This document shows, in pieces, positions 44,284 through 52,490 of a stretch of 64,000 bases of DNA (the first letter of the stretch is position 1; each line of letters starts with the position of its first letter). The notes under the pieces are model-generated. The model did not search any database and had not been told where the DNA came from. It saw nothing but the letters and a program-made list of their open reading frames with translations. The position numbers and the translations under genes were made by a program. Source of the stretch: Acidimicrobiia bacterium (GTDB taxonomy: Bacteria; Actinomycetota; Acidimicrobiia; Acidimicrobiales; Poriferisodalaceae); the NCBI GenBank assembly GCA_022822525.1, contig JAJEBN010000084.1, positions 23,922 through 87,921 on the forward strand, given 5' to 3'.

Positions 44284-45018
44284 CTAGCCCGCGGGGACGA
44301 CGCGGTACGCCTCGGCCAGTCGACCGTCGGGGAGGTTGCCCGCAGCTGCGGTATCGGCAGCCCATTCGCGCAGACGGCCGTCGAGATCGTCCATCTCCGC
44401 TGTTTGGCTGCGATGTGCACGAAGCGCTTCGACCTTGCGGCCGAAACTGTCGGTGATGTCGATGTAGCGGTTCGGCTCCGTGCCGATCAGCCAGATCTCG
44501 CTGACGTTGTGGGGCTGGTGACCCTCGTCGAGGAGTTCCGGAAATGCGCGCGGATTGCGGGAATCGGGGTACACGGCGGCCAGCGCAGCAGTAGCAGTGG
44601 CCAGATGGTCAGGGTGGGAGATGTAGATGTGGTCCCAGTTGGGGATCGTGGTCTGGCACAGCACAGCATCAGGACGCACGATCCGGATCACCCGCGCGAT
44701 GTCACGCCGCAAACCGAGGTCGGCCACGACCATGCCGTCAGGGTGGCCGAGCCAATGCAGCTCATGGACTCCCACCTTCGCCGCCGCCGCCGTCTGTTCG
44801 GCCTGGCGCACGGCGGCCAGCTCGTCGGACGTGTGGGACATGTCGTCGTCGCCGGCTTCGCCGCTCGTCGCCAAGCAGTACGCCACGTGAGAACCGGCTG
44901 ACGTCAGCGCTGCGACCGTCCCCGCCATGCCGAAGTCGATGTCGTCGGGATGCGCCACGACGATCAGGGCTCGCGCAGGCGCTTCGATCTCGCCCTGATC
45001 GGTGAGGATCATGCCCAC
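44284..45018 (-). CDS. PIG-L/LmbE family deacetylase
   Basis: In this 244-residue protein, zinc-binding marks are IVVAHPDDIDFGMAGTVA near residue 20 and, later, SHPDHLATATAALA. GEAGDDDMSHTSDELAAVRQAEQ lies between. Relatives deacetylate GlcNAc conjugates: MshB and Mca in mycothiol metabolism, and LmbE-like proteins for other sugars. The subgroup is not certain. The GTG at 45018 has GGAGG eight bases upstream, which favours it over the ATG two codons later. It lies between the NfuA-like gene (50-base gap) and the HMGS-OB gene. Confidence 0.88.
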   Translation of the reverse strand: MGMILTDQGEIEAPARALIVVAHPDDIDFGMAGTVAALTSAGSHVAYCLATSGEAGDDDMSHTSDELAAVRQAEQTAAAAKVGVHELHWLGHPDGMVVADLGLRRDIARVIRIVRPDAVLCQTTIPNWDHIYISHPDHLATATAALAAVYPDSRNPRAFPELLDEGHQPHNVSEIWLIGTEPNRYIDITDSFGRKVEALRAHRSQTAEMDDLDGRLREWAADTAAAGNLPDGRLAEAYRVVPAG

Positions 45019-45068
45019 AGCCAGAACCTCCGACGCTCAGGCCGCGGATTCGCTGCCCGGCTCAGCCG

Positions 45069-45734
45069 CTAGGTGAAGTAGGGGTTCTCGCCCGATGCGT
45101 GGTCGGTGAGGTCGACGACCCGCTCGATCTCGGGGATCAGCTCACGCAGCGTGCGCTCGATGCCGGCCGTGACGGTGGCATTCGCCATGCCGCAGCCCTG
45201 GCAGCCGCCGCCCAGCTTGACCACCACCGTGTCGCCCTCCACCGACACCAGTTCGGCGAAGCCGCCGTGAGCAGCAATCGAGGGATTGATCCGCTTGGTG
45301 AGCACCTCGCGGACGTTGTCTTCCACTGTCCCGTCGAGCTCGAGCTGGGCGTTGGGGCCGAGGTCGGGGCGGTTCGGGTTGCGCAGCACCAGGCCCGGCT
45401 GGTTCGGGTTGGACGGCAGGTCCAGCGAGGCACCGTCGAGCTTGGGTACGTCACGATCGGGGATCAGCACCGTCAGGCCGCCCCCGACTGCGAACGGCAC
45501 GTCGGCACTGTCGGCTTCGGCCAGCAGCTCGAAGGCGAGGTCGTAGGTGTAGTCGACGCCTTGAGCGCCTGTCACCTCGATGCGCAGCGCCAGCTGATCG
45601 CCGTCGACTTCGCTGTTGCGCAGTTCGACCACCTTGGTGAGCGCGGCCGGCGTGACGTCGAAGGTCTCGCGCCGCGTCTCCATCATCGATTCGCGCACTG
45701 CATCGGCTGGAGCTATCGGATCGCTCAGGGCCAT
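45069..45734 (-). CDS. NfuA-type Fe-S cluster carrier
   Basis: In this 221-residue protein, an N-terminal domain (about residues 20-115) resembles a HesB/IscA A-type fold but lacks its Cys set. It is followed by a linker with NPNRPDLGP and a C-terminal NifU domain (about 135-210) with the cluster motif KLGGGCQGCGMANATV (CxxC). This is the NfuA layout, in which the degenerate A-domain binds client proteins and a dimer bridges one 4Fe-4S cluster. The start is ATG at 45734 (MALSDPIAPADAV). It is divergent from the oxidoreductase gene with a 128-base gap. Confidence 0.9.
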   Translation of the reverse strand: MALSDPIAPADAVRESMMETRRETFDVTPAALTKVVELRNSEVDGDQLALRIEVTGAQGVDYTYDLAFELLAEADSADVPFAVGGGLTVLIPDRDVPKLDGASLDLPSNPNQPGLVLRNPNRPDLGPNAQLELDGTVEDNVREVLTKRINPSIAAHGGFAELVSVEGDTVVVKLGGGCQGCGMANATVTAGIERTLRELIPEIERVVDLTDHASGENPYFT

Positions 45735-45862
45735 GGGCGCAGCCTACTGAGGGCACCCCGCAGCACCGTGGGCGCTCCTGACGACGATTTGCCGAACCGC
45801 AGTAGTGTCCCGCTGGTTCGGGCCCTGCGAGGGCAGTGACACAAGACACCGAGGGGACGCCC

Positions 45863-46846
45863 ATGACATTCCGAGCGCTGATGCTGAACGAACAAGATCG
45901 GACCGTCACCGCCGAGGTCCAGACTGTCGACGGCAGCGAGCTGCCGCAGGGCAACGTCACGGTGGCCGTCGAGTACAGCACCCTGAACTACAAGGACGGG
46001 ATGATCCTGGGCGGGATCGGCCGGCTGGTGCGCACCTACCCGCATGTGCCGGGCATCGACTTCGCCGGCGTGGTGGAGTCCTCCGACGACAGTCGGTTCG
46101 CCGCCGGCGATCGTGTCGTGCTGACCGGCTGGCGGGTCGGCGAAGCGCACTGGGGCGGCTACGCGGAGCGCGCACGGGTCGACGCGGATTGGCTCGTCCG
46201 GCTGCCCGACGGGTTGTCGACGTTTGACGCGATGGCCTTGGGCACTGCGGGATTCACATCGATGCTGGCCGTGAAGGCACTCGAAGACCACGGCATCGGC
46301 ACAGGTCCGGTCCTGGCGACCGGTGCCGCGGGCGGCGTCGGCAGCGTTGCAGTGCACCTGCTGTCTGCCGCCGGCTACGCCGTCGCCGCCTCGACCGGTC
46401 GGCCGCAGACCGCCGATTATCTGCGCTCGCTCGGTGCCGGCGAGATCATCGACCGGGCCGAGCTGTCCGAGCCTGTGCAGCGACCGCTCGGCAGCGAACG
46501 GTTCGGCGGCTGCGTGGACGCGGTGGGCGGCACCACCCTGGCCAACGTGCTGACGCAGATGTCCTACGGCTCCAGCGTGGCGGCATGCGGCCTGGCTGGC
46601 GGCAACGGGCTGGACACGACGGTGATCCCGTTCTTGCTGAGGGGAGTGAACCTGCTCGGCATCGACTCGGTCATGTGCCCGTTCGCACCGCGGCAGGCTG
46701 CCTGGGAGCGCTTGAACGAGCTGGTGGACCGCGATCTGCTGGCCTCGATGACCACGACTGTGGGCCTCGGCGATCTTGCGGCGCTGGGGCCGAAGATCCT
46801 GGCCGGGGAGGTGCAGGGTCGCACCGTGGTGAACGTGCGCGGCTGA
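45863..46846 (+). CDS. YhdH/YhfP family quinone oxidoreductase (acrylyl-CoA reductase-like)
   Basis: This 327-residue zinc-free MDR-superfamily enzyme is preceded by GAGGGG five bases before the ATG at 45863. Marks are STLNYKDGMILGG, YPHVPGIDFAGVVESS, GWRVGEAHWGGYAERARV, the NADPH-binding glycine motif VLATGAAGGVGSVAVHLL, and FLLRGVNLLGIDSV. The subgroup with GWxxGExxxGG is the YhdH/AcuI type that reduces acryloyl-CoA to propionyl-CoA, or related 2-enoyl substrates. The physiological substrate here is inferred from family only. Confidence 0.9.
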   Translation: MTFRALMLNEQDRTVTAEVQTVDGSELPQGNVTVAVEYSTLNYKDGMILGGIGRLVRTYPHVPGIDFAGVVESSDDSRFAAGDRVVLTGWRVGEAHWGGYAERARVDADWLVRLPDGLSTFDAMALGTAGFTSMLAVKALEDHGIGTGPVLATGAAGGVGSVAVHLLSAAGYAVAASTGRPQTADYLRSLGAGEIIDRAELSEPVQRPLGSERFGGCVDAVGGTTLANVLTQMSYGSSVAACGLAGGNGLDTTVIPFLLRGVNLLGIDSVMCPFAPRQAAWERLNELVDRDLLASMTTTVGLGDLAALGPKILAGEVQGRTVVNVRG

Positions 46847-46887
46847 CGCCGCGTCTGTGAACGTGCGCGGCTGATCTGCCTGCGTGA

Positions 46888-47025
46888 CTACAGCACCGAG
46901 GTGATCGCGGCGAAACCCGTCAGGAGCATTGCAGCCACGACGAGCACGGCGGTCCACCACAATCCGGGCTGACGCTGGCGCAGCGGGCGCAGGTTGCCCG
47001 CTGCGTCATATCGGTGACGTGCCAT
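46888..47025 (-). CDS. Small single-pass membrane protein downstream of DUF4333 gene
   Basis: This is a 45-residue frame from the ATG at 47025 (MARHRYDAAGNLRPLRQRQP). A basic N-terminus is followed by a single membrane helix (LWWTAVLVVAAMLLTGFAAIT, about residues 22-42). It starts nine bases after the stop of the DUF4333 lipoprotein on the same strand, so it is probably co-translated. Codons 8-15 form a perfect 9-base stem (GCAGCGGGC/GCCCGCTGC, 46980-47004). I recognise no family. A membrane partner for the lipoprotein is a guess. Confidence 0.55.
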   Translation of the reverse strand: MARHRYDAAGNLRPLRQRQPGLWWTAVLVVAAMLLTGFAAITSVL

Positions 47026-47034
47026 GAGCGGGTC

Positions 47035-47604
47035 CTAGCCCTTCAGCGTCCACTCGATAGCGCCGTTCTCGTTCAGGACTTTCACCTCGATGTCCTGCGT
47101 TGCCCCGGAGCCCGACTGCGAGAGCTTGCACAAGAAGGTCTGGTTGACCGACACCACGAGGTACTGGTCGTCGCCGCAATCCGCCTGGACATCGAAGCCC
47201 AGGGCGCTCGCCGCCTCAGCGCCGAGCGCCGTCTCGGTGGCGTTCACCTGCATCACTGCTTGGCGCGGCCGGACCTCACGGCGGCCCTGCTCGTCGATGA
47301 TCGTGACGTGCGCCTCGTAGAAGGCCCCCTCGACGAGCCCGTTGCACAAGAACGTCGAACCTGGTCGGATCGGAGCATTCGGCGGGCAGCTGACTGCCGT
47401 GAGCTCCGCAGGTGCCACGACACTCTGCAGGTAATCCTGGACCTCGCGTTCAAGCTGTGTCTGATCAGGTTCGCTGCCGCACGCGACTGCCACGATCGCC
47501 GTCATTGCCAGCACCGTCACCCATCGCCCGAACTTCTTCGGGCAGCAGGAACCTGCCGGTCGTCCCGGCCCGCGGGGTGGTCCCTGCGTGGTCGGTCTGG
47601 TCAA
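47035..47604 (-). CDS. DUF4333-type lipoprotein
   Basis: The protein has 189 residues from a TTG at 47604, chosen because GGAGG lies exactly eight bases upstream; a GTG at 47637 would place that GGAGG inside the gene. The signal peptide ends in lipobox IVAVACGSE (Cys about residue 38). The mature part contains two DUF4333-like modules: TAVSCPPNAPIRPGSTFLC, with Cys pairs and a beta-rich continuation, then DVQADCGDDQYLVV and QTFLCKLSQSG. DUF4333 occurs in many actinobacterial secreted proteins without known function. A 45-residue membrane protein follows. Confidence 0.78.
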   Translation of the reverse strand: MTRPTTQGPPRGPGRPAGSCCPKKFGRWVTVLAMTAIVAVACGSEPDQTQLEREVQDYLQSVVAPAELTAVSCPPNAPIRPGSTFLCNGLVEGAFYEAHVTIIDEQGRREVRPRQAVMQVNATETALGAEAASALGFDVQADCGDDQYLVVSVNQTFLCKLSQSGSGATQDIEVKVLNENGAIEWTLKG

Positions 47605-47673
47605 TGTGACGACCTCCGGTTGGGGCAGTCGGGACACTAGCCCTTGATCAGGCAGGACAACGCGAACCCCCGA

Positions 47674-49317
47674 TCAGATAAACGGACGTTCCTGGTAGCG
47701 GCCGAAGACATCGGCGAGCGCGTTGGTCACCTCGCCCACCGTGGCCCGGGTACGCACGGTGTCGATGAGGTGCGGCATCAGATTTGCATCGGTCTCCGCC
47801 GCACGGCGCAACGCTGTCAGGGCCTCGTCGACCGCGGCCTGGCTTCGGTCGGCCCGCACCTTGCCCAGCCGCTTGATCTGCCGCTGCTCGTCGTCGTTGG
47901 TGATCTTGAGCAGATCGATCTCGTCGTCCTCGCTGCCCTCGGTGAAGGCGCTGGCACCCACCACCACCCGGCGCCCGGCGTTCACCTTCTTCTCGAAGTC
48001 GTAGGCGGCGTCGGCGATGCCGGACTGGTACCAGCCCTCGTCGATCAGCCGGAACGCTCCCTCCAGCATCGAGCCGTCGCCTGCCGCTTCGATGTGGGCA
48101 AACATCTGCTCGGCTTCGGCCTCGAGCTTGTCGGTGAGCTCCTCGATGAACCAGCTCCCGCCGAGAGGATCGATGACGTTCGCCGCTCCGGTCTCGTGGG
48201 CGATGATCTGCTGTGTCCGCAGGGCGATGCGCGCCGCTTTGTCGGTCGGCAGCGCCAAGGCCTCGTCCATCGAGTTGGTGTGCAGGCTCTGGGTGCCTCC
48301 GAGCACCCCAGCGAGCGCCTCGATCGCGGTGCGAGCGATGTTGATCTCGGGTTGCTGGGCCGTGAGCGAGACGCCCGCAGTCTGGGTGTGGAATCGCAGC
48401 ATCGTGGACCGCTCGCTGGCGGCGCCATAGCGGTCGCGCATCCAGCGGGCCCAGATGCGTCGAGCCGCCCGGTACTTCGCGATCTCCTCGAAGAAGTCGA
48501 TGTGAGCATTGAAGAAAAAGCTCAGCCGCGGGGCGAATTCGTCGGTGGACAGCCCCCGCTGTGCGGCAGCCTCCACGTACGCGAACCCGTTGGCCAGTGT
48601 GAACGCCAGCTCCTGGGCGGCGGTGGAGCCCGCCTCGCGAATGTGGTAGCCGCTGATCGACACCGAATTCCAGCGGGGCATCTCGTTGGTGGCGAACTCG
48701 ATCGTGTCGGCCACGAGGCGCATCGACGGCCGCGGCGGGTACACCCATTCCTTCTGGGCTTGGTACTCCTTGAGGATGTCGTTCTGCAGCGTGCCGCCGA
48801 GGTTGCGGCGGTCCGCACCCTGCTCCTCCGCATTGGCCACGAACATCGCCCAGATCGTGGCGGCAGGCGCGTTGATGGTCATCGACGTCGTGGTCGCCTC
48901 GAGGTCGATGCCGTCGTACAGCGTCGACATGTCCTCGATGGAATCCACCGCCACACCGCAACGACCGACTTCGCCGAGCGACATGAGGTCGTCGGAGTCG
49001 AGGCCCATGAGCGTGGGCATGTCGAATGCCGTCGACAGCCCGCCCCCGCCGGCTTCGAGGATCTCGTGGAATCGCCGGTTGGTGTCTTCGGGAGTTCCGA
49101 AGCCGGCGAACATGCGCATCGTCCACAGCCGGCCGCGGTAGCCGCTGGGATGCACGCCGCGGGTGTAGGGGAATTGCCCCGGCCAGCCCACCTCAGGATC
49201 GGGTTCGCCCTCCGCAGGCGCGTAGAGCGGGTCGAGTTCGAGACCGCTCATCGTGGAGAAGTCTGCATCTCGCACCCGAGTGCTCTCGAACTCTGCTTGC
49301 CAGCGCTCGCGTGTCAC
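47674..49317 (-). CDS. icmA: B12-dependent acyl-CoA mutase large subunit, isobutyryl-CoA mutase type
   Basis: In this 547-residue mutase TIM barrel, [20 protein letters not shown] is the substrate-entry motif. [55 protein letters not shown] and [14 protein letters not shown] follow. The residue pair separating mutase subclasses is Phe70 and Gln188, 118 apart. Methylmalonyl-CoA mutase has Tyr89/Arg207 and isobutyryl-CoA mutase Phe80/Gln198, with the same spacing. This points to isobutyryl/butyryl-CoA interconversion. The cobalamin-binding domain is absent and must be a separate small subunit, not in the window. AGGAGG lies six bases before the GTG start. Confidence 0.88.
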   Translation of the reverse strand: MTRERWQAEFESTRVRDADFSTMSGLELDPLYAPAEGEPDPEVGWPGQFPYTRGVHPSGYRGRLWTMRMFAGFGTPEDTNRRFHEILEAGGGGLSTAFDMPTLMGLDSDDLMSLGEVGRCGVAVDSIEDMSTLYDGIDLEATTTSMTINAPAATIWAMFVANAEEQGADRRNLGGTLQNDILKEYQAQKEWVYPPRPSMRLVADTIEFATNEMPRWNSVSISGYHIREAGSTAAQELAFTLANGFAYVEAAAQRGLSTDEFAPRLSFFFNAHIDFFEEIAKYRAARRIWARWMRDRYGAASERSTMLRFHTQTAGVSLTAQQPEINIARTAIEALAGVLGGTQSLHTNSMDEALALPTDKAARIALRTQQIIAHETGAANVIDPLGGSWFIEELTDKLEAEAEQMFAHIEAAGDGSMLEGAFRLIDEGWYQSGIADAAYDFEKKVNAGRRVVVGASAFTEGSEDDEIDLLKITNDDEQRQIKRLGKVRADRSQAAVDEALTALRRAAETDANLMPHLIDTVRTRATVGEVTNALADVFGRYQERPFI

Positions 49318-49424
49318 CCGTGGCCTCCTGAGATCTGCAGCCTCGTCACTGCCGAGGTGCGCTCAGCGTCGACATCACCTGCGGCGCTTGAAGTGTATGC
49401 AGCAGCCCGCAGGCCGGACCAGCC

Positions 49425-50267
49425 TCAGAGGCTGAGCGGATCGACGGGGCCGCGGCCGCTGCCTACATGACGATCTGCTCCCGCCGAGATAGCGCGTGCC
49501 GTCAGGTCGTGGGCACGGTCGATCGCTGAGTCCACGTCCGCGCCCTTCGCCAGTTCGGCACAGATGGCCGCCGAGAAGACGTCGCCCGACCCCCGGACGT
49601 TGCGGGTCTGGATGCGGGGCGCCGACAGCAGCCGGACGCTGCCGTCGCGGACGACGGCGTCGGTGATCGTGTCACCGCCCCGGAGCCTGCCACCGGTGAC
49701 GACCACGGCCTCGGGCCCCGTGGCCGCCAGCTCGTGGGCCGCTTCGATCCAGGCCTCGATCTCGTCGCCCAGGTCTCTGCCCACGAGTCGACCGGCCTCG
49801 AGGTGGTTGGGTGTCACGACTCGGGCGCTCGGCAGCAGGCGCGTCGCGACGGACCGCTCTGCCTCGGCGCTGAGCAGCGGCTCGCCGGCCCCGTCGACGA
49901 GCACCGGGTCCACCACCAGCTGGGGGAGCCGGCGGGCAGCCACCGATGCCACCGCGGCGACCGTCTCTGCCGTGAGCAGCAGACCCGTCTTGGAAGCGGC
50001 AATGGGCATGTCGTCGAGCACTGCATGGATCTGTGCGGCCACCAGCTCTGCGTCGACGGGCTGCACAGCGCGGAACTCGGCCGTGTTCTGTGCCGAAACG
50101 AGCGTCAGCGCGAATGTCCCGTGCACGCCGCATGCCGCGAACGCCCGCAGGTCAGCGGCGAGACCGGCCCCGCCCGAAGAATCCGCGCCCGCGATGGTCA
50201 GAGCCGCAGGCCACCAAGCGTGCAGCGGGGGTGGAGGAAGGTCCCCTCTCGTCATCGGGCCGGCCAT
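49425..50267 (-). CDS. thiD: Hydroxymethylpyrimidine/phosphomethylpyrimidine kinase
   Basis: The 280-residue ribokinase-fold enzyme phosphorylates HMP and HMP-phosphate for thiamine synthesis. Marks are ALTIAGADSSGGAGLAADL near residue 25, TFALTLVSAQNT, VVDPVLVDGAGEPLLS, VVTPNHLEAGRL and the anion-hole loop RNVRGSGDVFSAAICAEL. The start is ATG at 50267; a second ATG four codons later (MTRGDLPPPP) is possible. No other thiamine gene lies nearby. It is divergent from the NAD-kinase-like gene with a 68-base gap. Confidence 0.95.
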   Translation of the reverse strand: MAGPMTRGDLPPPPLHAWWPAALTIAGADSSGGAGLAADLRAFAACGVHGTFALTLVSAQNTAEFRAVQPVDAELVAAQIHAVLDDMPIAASKTGLLLTAETVAAVASVAARRLPQLVVDPVLVDGAGEPLLSAEAERSVATRLLPSARVVTPNHLEAGRLVGRDLGDEIEAWIEAAHELAATGPEAVVVTGGRLRGGDTITDAVVRDGSVRLLSAPRIQTRNVRGSGDVFSAAICAELAKGADVDSAIDRAHDLTARAISAGADRHVGSGRGPVDPLSL

Positions 50268-50335
50268 GCCACCAGTACAACAGTTGGGCGCTCCGCGCGG
50301 CAGTCACTCTCGCTAGTGGTTAGCGTCGTCGGGCG

Positions 50336-51502
50336 ATGTCCGGATCTGCCTCGAGAACGAGCGGCTCCTGCACTGGCCCCGCCTCCCCCGACGGCACCGT
50401 CGGCATCATCGCCAATCCGGTCTCGGGGCGCGACGTTCGCAGGGTGGCGGCGAGGGGCGCGGTGTCCACGACCGAGGACAAGCGCAACCGGATCGCCCGG
50501 GCCGTCATCGGCGCCGTGACCGCCGGGGCCACGCGGATCGTGGCGATGGCAGAACCGTTCGGCATCGCCACCGGGGCGCTCACTGACCTCCGCATCGACG
50601 CCGAGATCGAGATCGTCGACGTGGGGGCGACTGTCTCGCCCACCGACACGATCCGGGCGGTCGAGGCCATGCGAGCCCGTGAGGTCAGCGTGGTTGTGAC
50701 GCTGGGCGGCGACGGCACCAATCGCACGATCGCCGGGGTCTGGCCCGATGCGACGCTCGTGCCGATGTCCACCGGCACCAACAATGTGTTTCCCAGCCTG
50801 ACCGAGCCCACCGTGGCCGGCGCCGCGGCGGGGCTGCTGGCGGCCGGCGTGGTGGATCCTGAAGCGTGTGCCCCGCGGTCGAAGCTGATCACGGTGACAT
50901 CGGGAGGCGGCACATCGGGGAACGGCACATCGAACCAGGCGGGATCGACACGGGGCTGGACCGAGATCGCGCTGGTCGACGCAGTCACGATTGCCGACGA
51001 CTTCGTCGGGAATCGCATGCCCGCCGACGGCGAGCGGCTGCGACAGGTGCTCGTGTCGCGCGCCCATCCGGCCAGCATTGGGCTGAGCTCGCTGGCGGGG
51101 CTGCTGCAGCCCTGCTCATTCGACGACGACGCAGGCGTGCTCGTGGAGTGCGGACCTGGCGGGCGGCCGATGCGAGTGGCGCTGGCACCTGGGCTGTACC
51201 GGACGGTGCCGGTCATCGATCACCGCAGCGTCGATCTGGGGGAAGCCGTGGCGCTCCGGGGTCCGACAGTGCTGTCGCTCGACGGTGACCGTGAGCGCAC
51301 GATCAGCCCCGGTGCGTCAGCGATTGCCGATGTGCAGCGCAGCGGGCCTCGGGTGGTCAACGTGGAACGGGCACTGGAATTGGGTGCCGCTGCCGGGGTG
51401 TTCGAGACCTCTCGGGCGCCGACCGGCGATCGTGCGCTCAACGAGGGCTCCCGTGTCCACTACCACCACGCCGACGGCACCCCGATCCGCGATTGCTGCT
51501 GA
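50336..51502 (+). CDS. ATP-NAD kinase-like protein (AcoX type)
   Basis: In this 388-residue protein, the NAD-kinase-like fold is marked by TVGIIANPVSGRDVRRVAAR near residue 22, the GGDGT nucleotide motif in VVVTLGGDGTNRTIAGVW, and STGTNNVFPSLTEPTVAG. This branch (AcoX/archaeal-type) is larger than housekeeping NadK and is found with acetoin or uncharacterised catabolic genes. Phosphorylation of NAD or of another substrate is possible. The first about 20 residues are Ser/Gly/Pro-rich, and the start could be slightly later. Its 3' end is 152 bases before the peroxiredoxin. Confidence 0.75.
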   Translation: MSGSASRTSGSCTGPASPDGTVGIIANPVSGRDVRRVAARGAVSTTEDKRNRIARAVIGAVTAGATRIVAMAEPFGIATGALTDLRIDAEIEIVDVGATVSPTDTIRAVEAMRAREVSVVVTLGGDGTNRTIAGVWPDATLVPMSTGTNNVFPSLTEPTVAGAAAGLLAAGVVDPEACAPRSKLITVTSGGGTSGNGTSNQAGSTRGWTEIALVDAVTIADDFVGNRMPADGERLRQVLVSRAHPASIGLSSLAGLLQPCSFDDDAGVLVECGPGGRPMRVALAPGLYRTVPVIDHRSVDLGEAVALRGPTVLSLDGDRERTISPGASAIADVQRSGPRVVNVERALELGAAAGVFETSRAPTGDRALNEGSRVHYHHADGTPIRDCC

Positions 51503-51654
51503 GCCGTCGAGCGGCGTGGGCGGATCGCACAGCACCTGCTGGTTGATTCCTGACTAATCCGGTCGGGTTTGTCGTCAAATGCGGCTATCCTCCACTGGAC
51601 CGGCTGTGCCGGCTCCCGCACCGCCGCGCCTGCCGCATTGCAAGGAGAACGAAC

Positions 51655-52317
51655 ATGGCACTGCGCCTCAATGACACCGCCCCCGATTTCACTGCCGACA
51701 CCACCGAAGGCGAGATCAGCTTCCACGACTGGATCGGTGACGGCTGGGCGCTGCTCTTCTCGCACCCGAAGGACTTCACACCGGTGTGCACCACCGAGCT
51801 GGGCGCCGTCGCCGCGCTGGCAGACGAGTTTGCTGCACGCAACTGCAAGATCATCGGCATCAGCGTCGACGGCGTGAGCGACCACGTGGCCTGGAAGGCC
51901 GACATCGCCTCCGCGACGGGTCACGAGGCCAACTACCCGCTCATCGGCGATCCCGAGCTGAACGTCGTCAAGCTCTACGACATGCTTCCAGCCGACGCCG
52001 GTGACACGTCGCAGGGACGCACCGCGGCCGACAATGCGACCGCTCGCACGGTGTTCATCATCGGCCCGGACAAGAAGATCAAGGCGTCACTGACCTACCC
52101 GATGACGACCGGCCGCAACTTCGCGGAGATCCTGCGCCTGCTCGACTCGTGCCAGCTCACCGCGGCGGAGCAGGTCGCCACGCCGGCCAACTGGCAGCAG
52201 GGCGAGAACGTCATCATCGTGCCCGCGGTATCCAACGAGGCCGCCGCCGAGAAGTACCCCGACGGCTGGGAATCACCGCTCCCCTACCTGCGCTTGGTGC
52301 CGCAGCCAGGCAAGTAA
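51655..52317 (+). CDS. 1-Cys peroxiredoxin (Prx6 subfamily)
   Basis: The 220-residue thiol peroxidase reduces peroxides with the peroxidatic Cys45 in HPKDFTPVCTTELG. GDGWALLFSHP, IGISVDGVSDHVAWK, PLIGDPELNVVKLYDML, and the long C-terminal dimer region with YPMTTGRNFAEILRLLDSCQ and PYLRLVPQPGK place it in the 1-Cys Prx6 group; no resolving Cys at the usual 2-Cys site is present. AAGGAG lies before the ATG. The A/T-richer stretch at about 51543-51590 probably holds the promoter. The last codons are copied three times in a 59-base tandem repeat that runs to the pncB end. Confidence 0.94.
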   Translation: MALRLNDTAPDFTADTTEGEISFHDWIGDGWALLFSHPKDFTPVCTTELGAVAALADEFAARNCKIIGISVDGVSDHVAWKADIASATGHEANYPLIGDPELNVVKLYDMLPADAGDTSQGRTAADNATARTVFIIGPDKKIKASLTYPMTTGRNFAEILRLLDSCQLTAAEQVATPANWQQGENVIIVPAVSNEAAAEKYPDGWESPLPYLRLVPQPGK

Positions 52318-52489
52318 CCACGCCGGGCGCAGGGCTGCGGCACCCTCAACAGCACAGGCCGCAGCCAGGCAAGTAATCACGCCGGGCGCAGGGCTGCGGC
52401 ACCCTCAACAGCACAGGCCGCAGCCAGGCAAGTAACCACGCCCGGCGCAGGGCTGCGGCACCCTCAACAGCACAGACCGCAGCCAGGCG
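52300..52489. repeat. 59-base tandem repeat at the 3' end of the peroxiredoxin gene
   Basis: Units start at 52300, 52359, 52418 and (partial) 52477, exactly 59 bases apart and nearly identical. Each copies the last codons and the stop of the peroxiredoxin (PQPGK-stop), and carries CCGCAGCC and GGCTGCGG as an inverted pair 24 bases apart. The stretch fills the whole space between convergent genes and may act as a terminator. There are no spacers. Confidence 0.95.
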
Positions 52490-52490
52490 C

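Noticed and set aside
51543..51592. Rrf2/IscR-type operator before the peroxiredoxin
   Set aside because: The stretch is A/T-rich and partly symmetrical, but matches no operator closely enough to claim.
52300..52489. Possible CRISPR or attachment-site array after the peroxiredoxin
   Set aside because: The units are directly contiguous, without spacers, and begin with copies of the gene end; no integrase is nearby.
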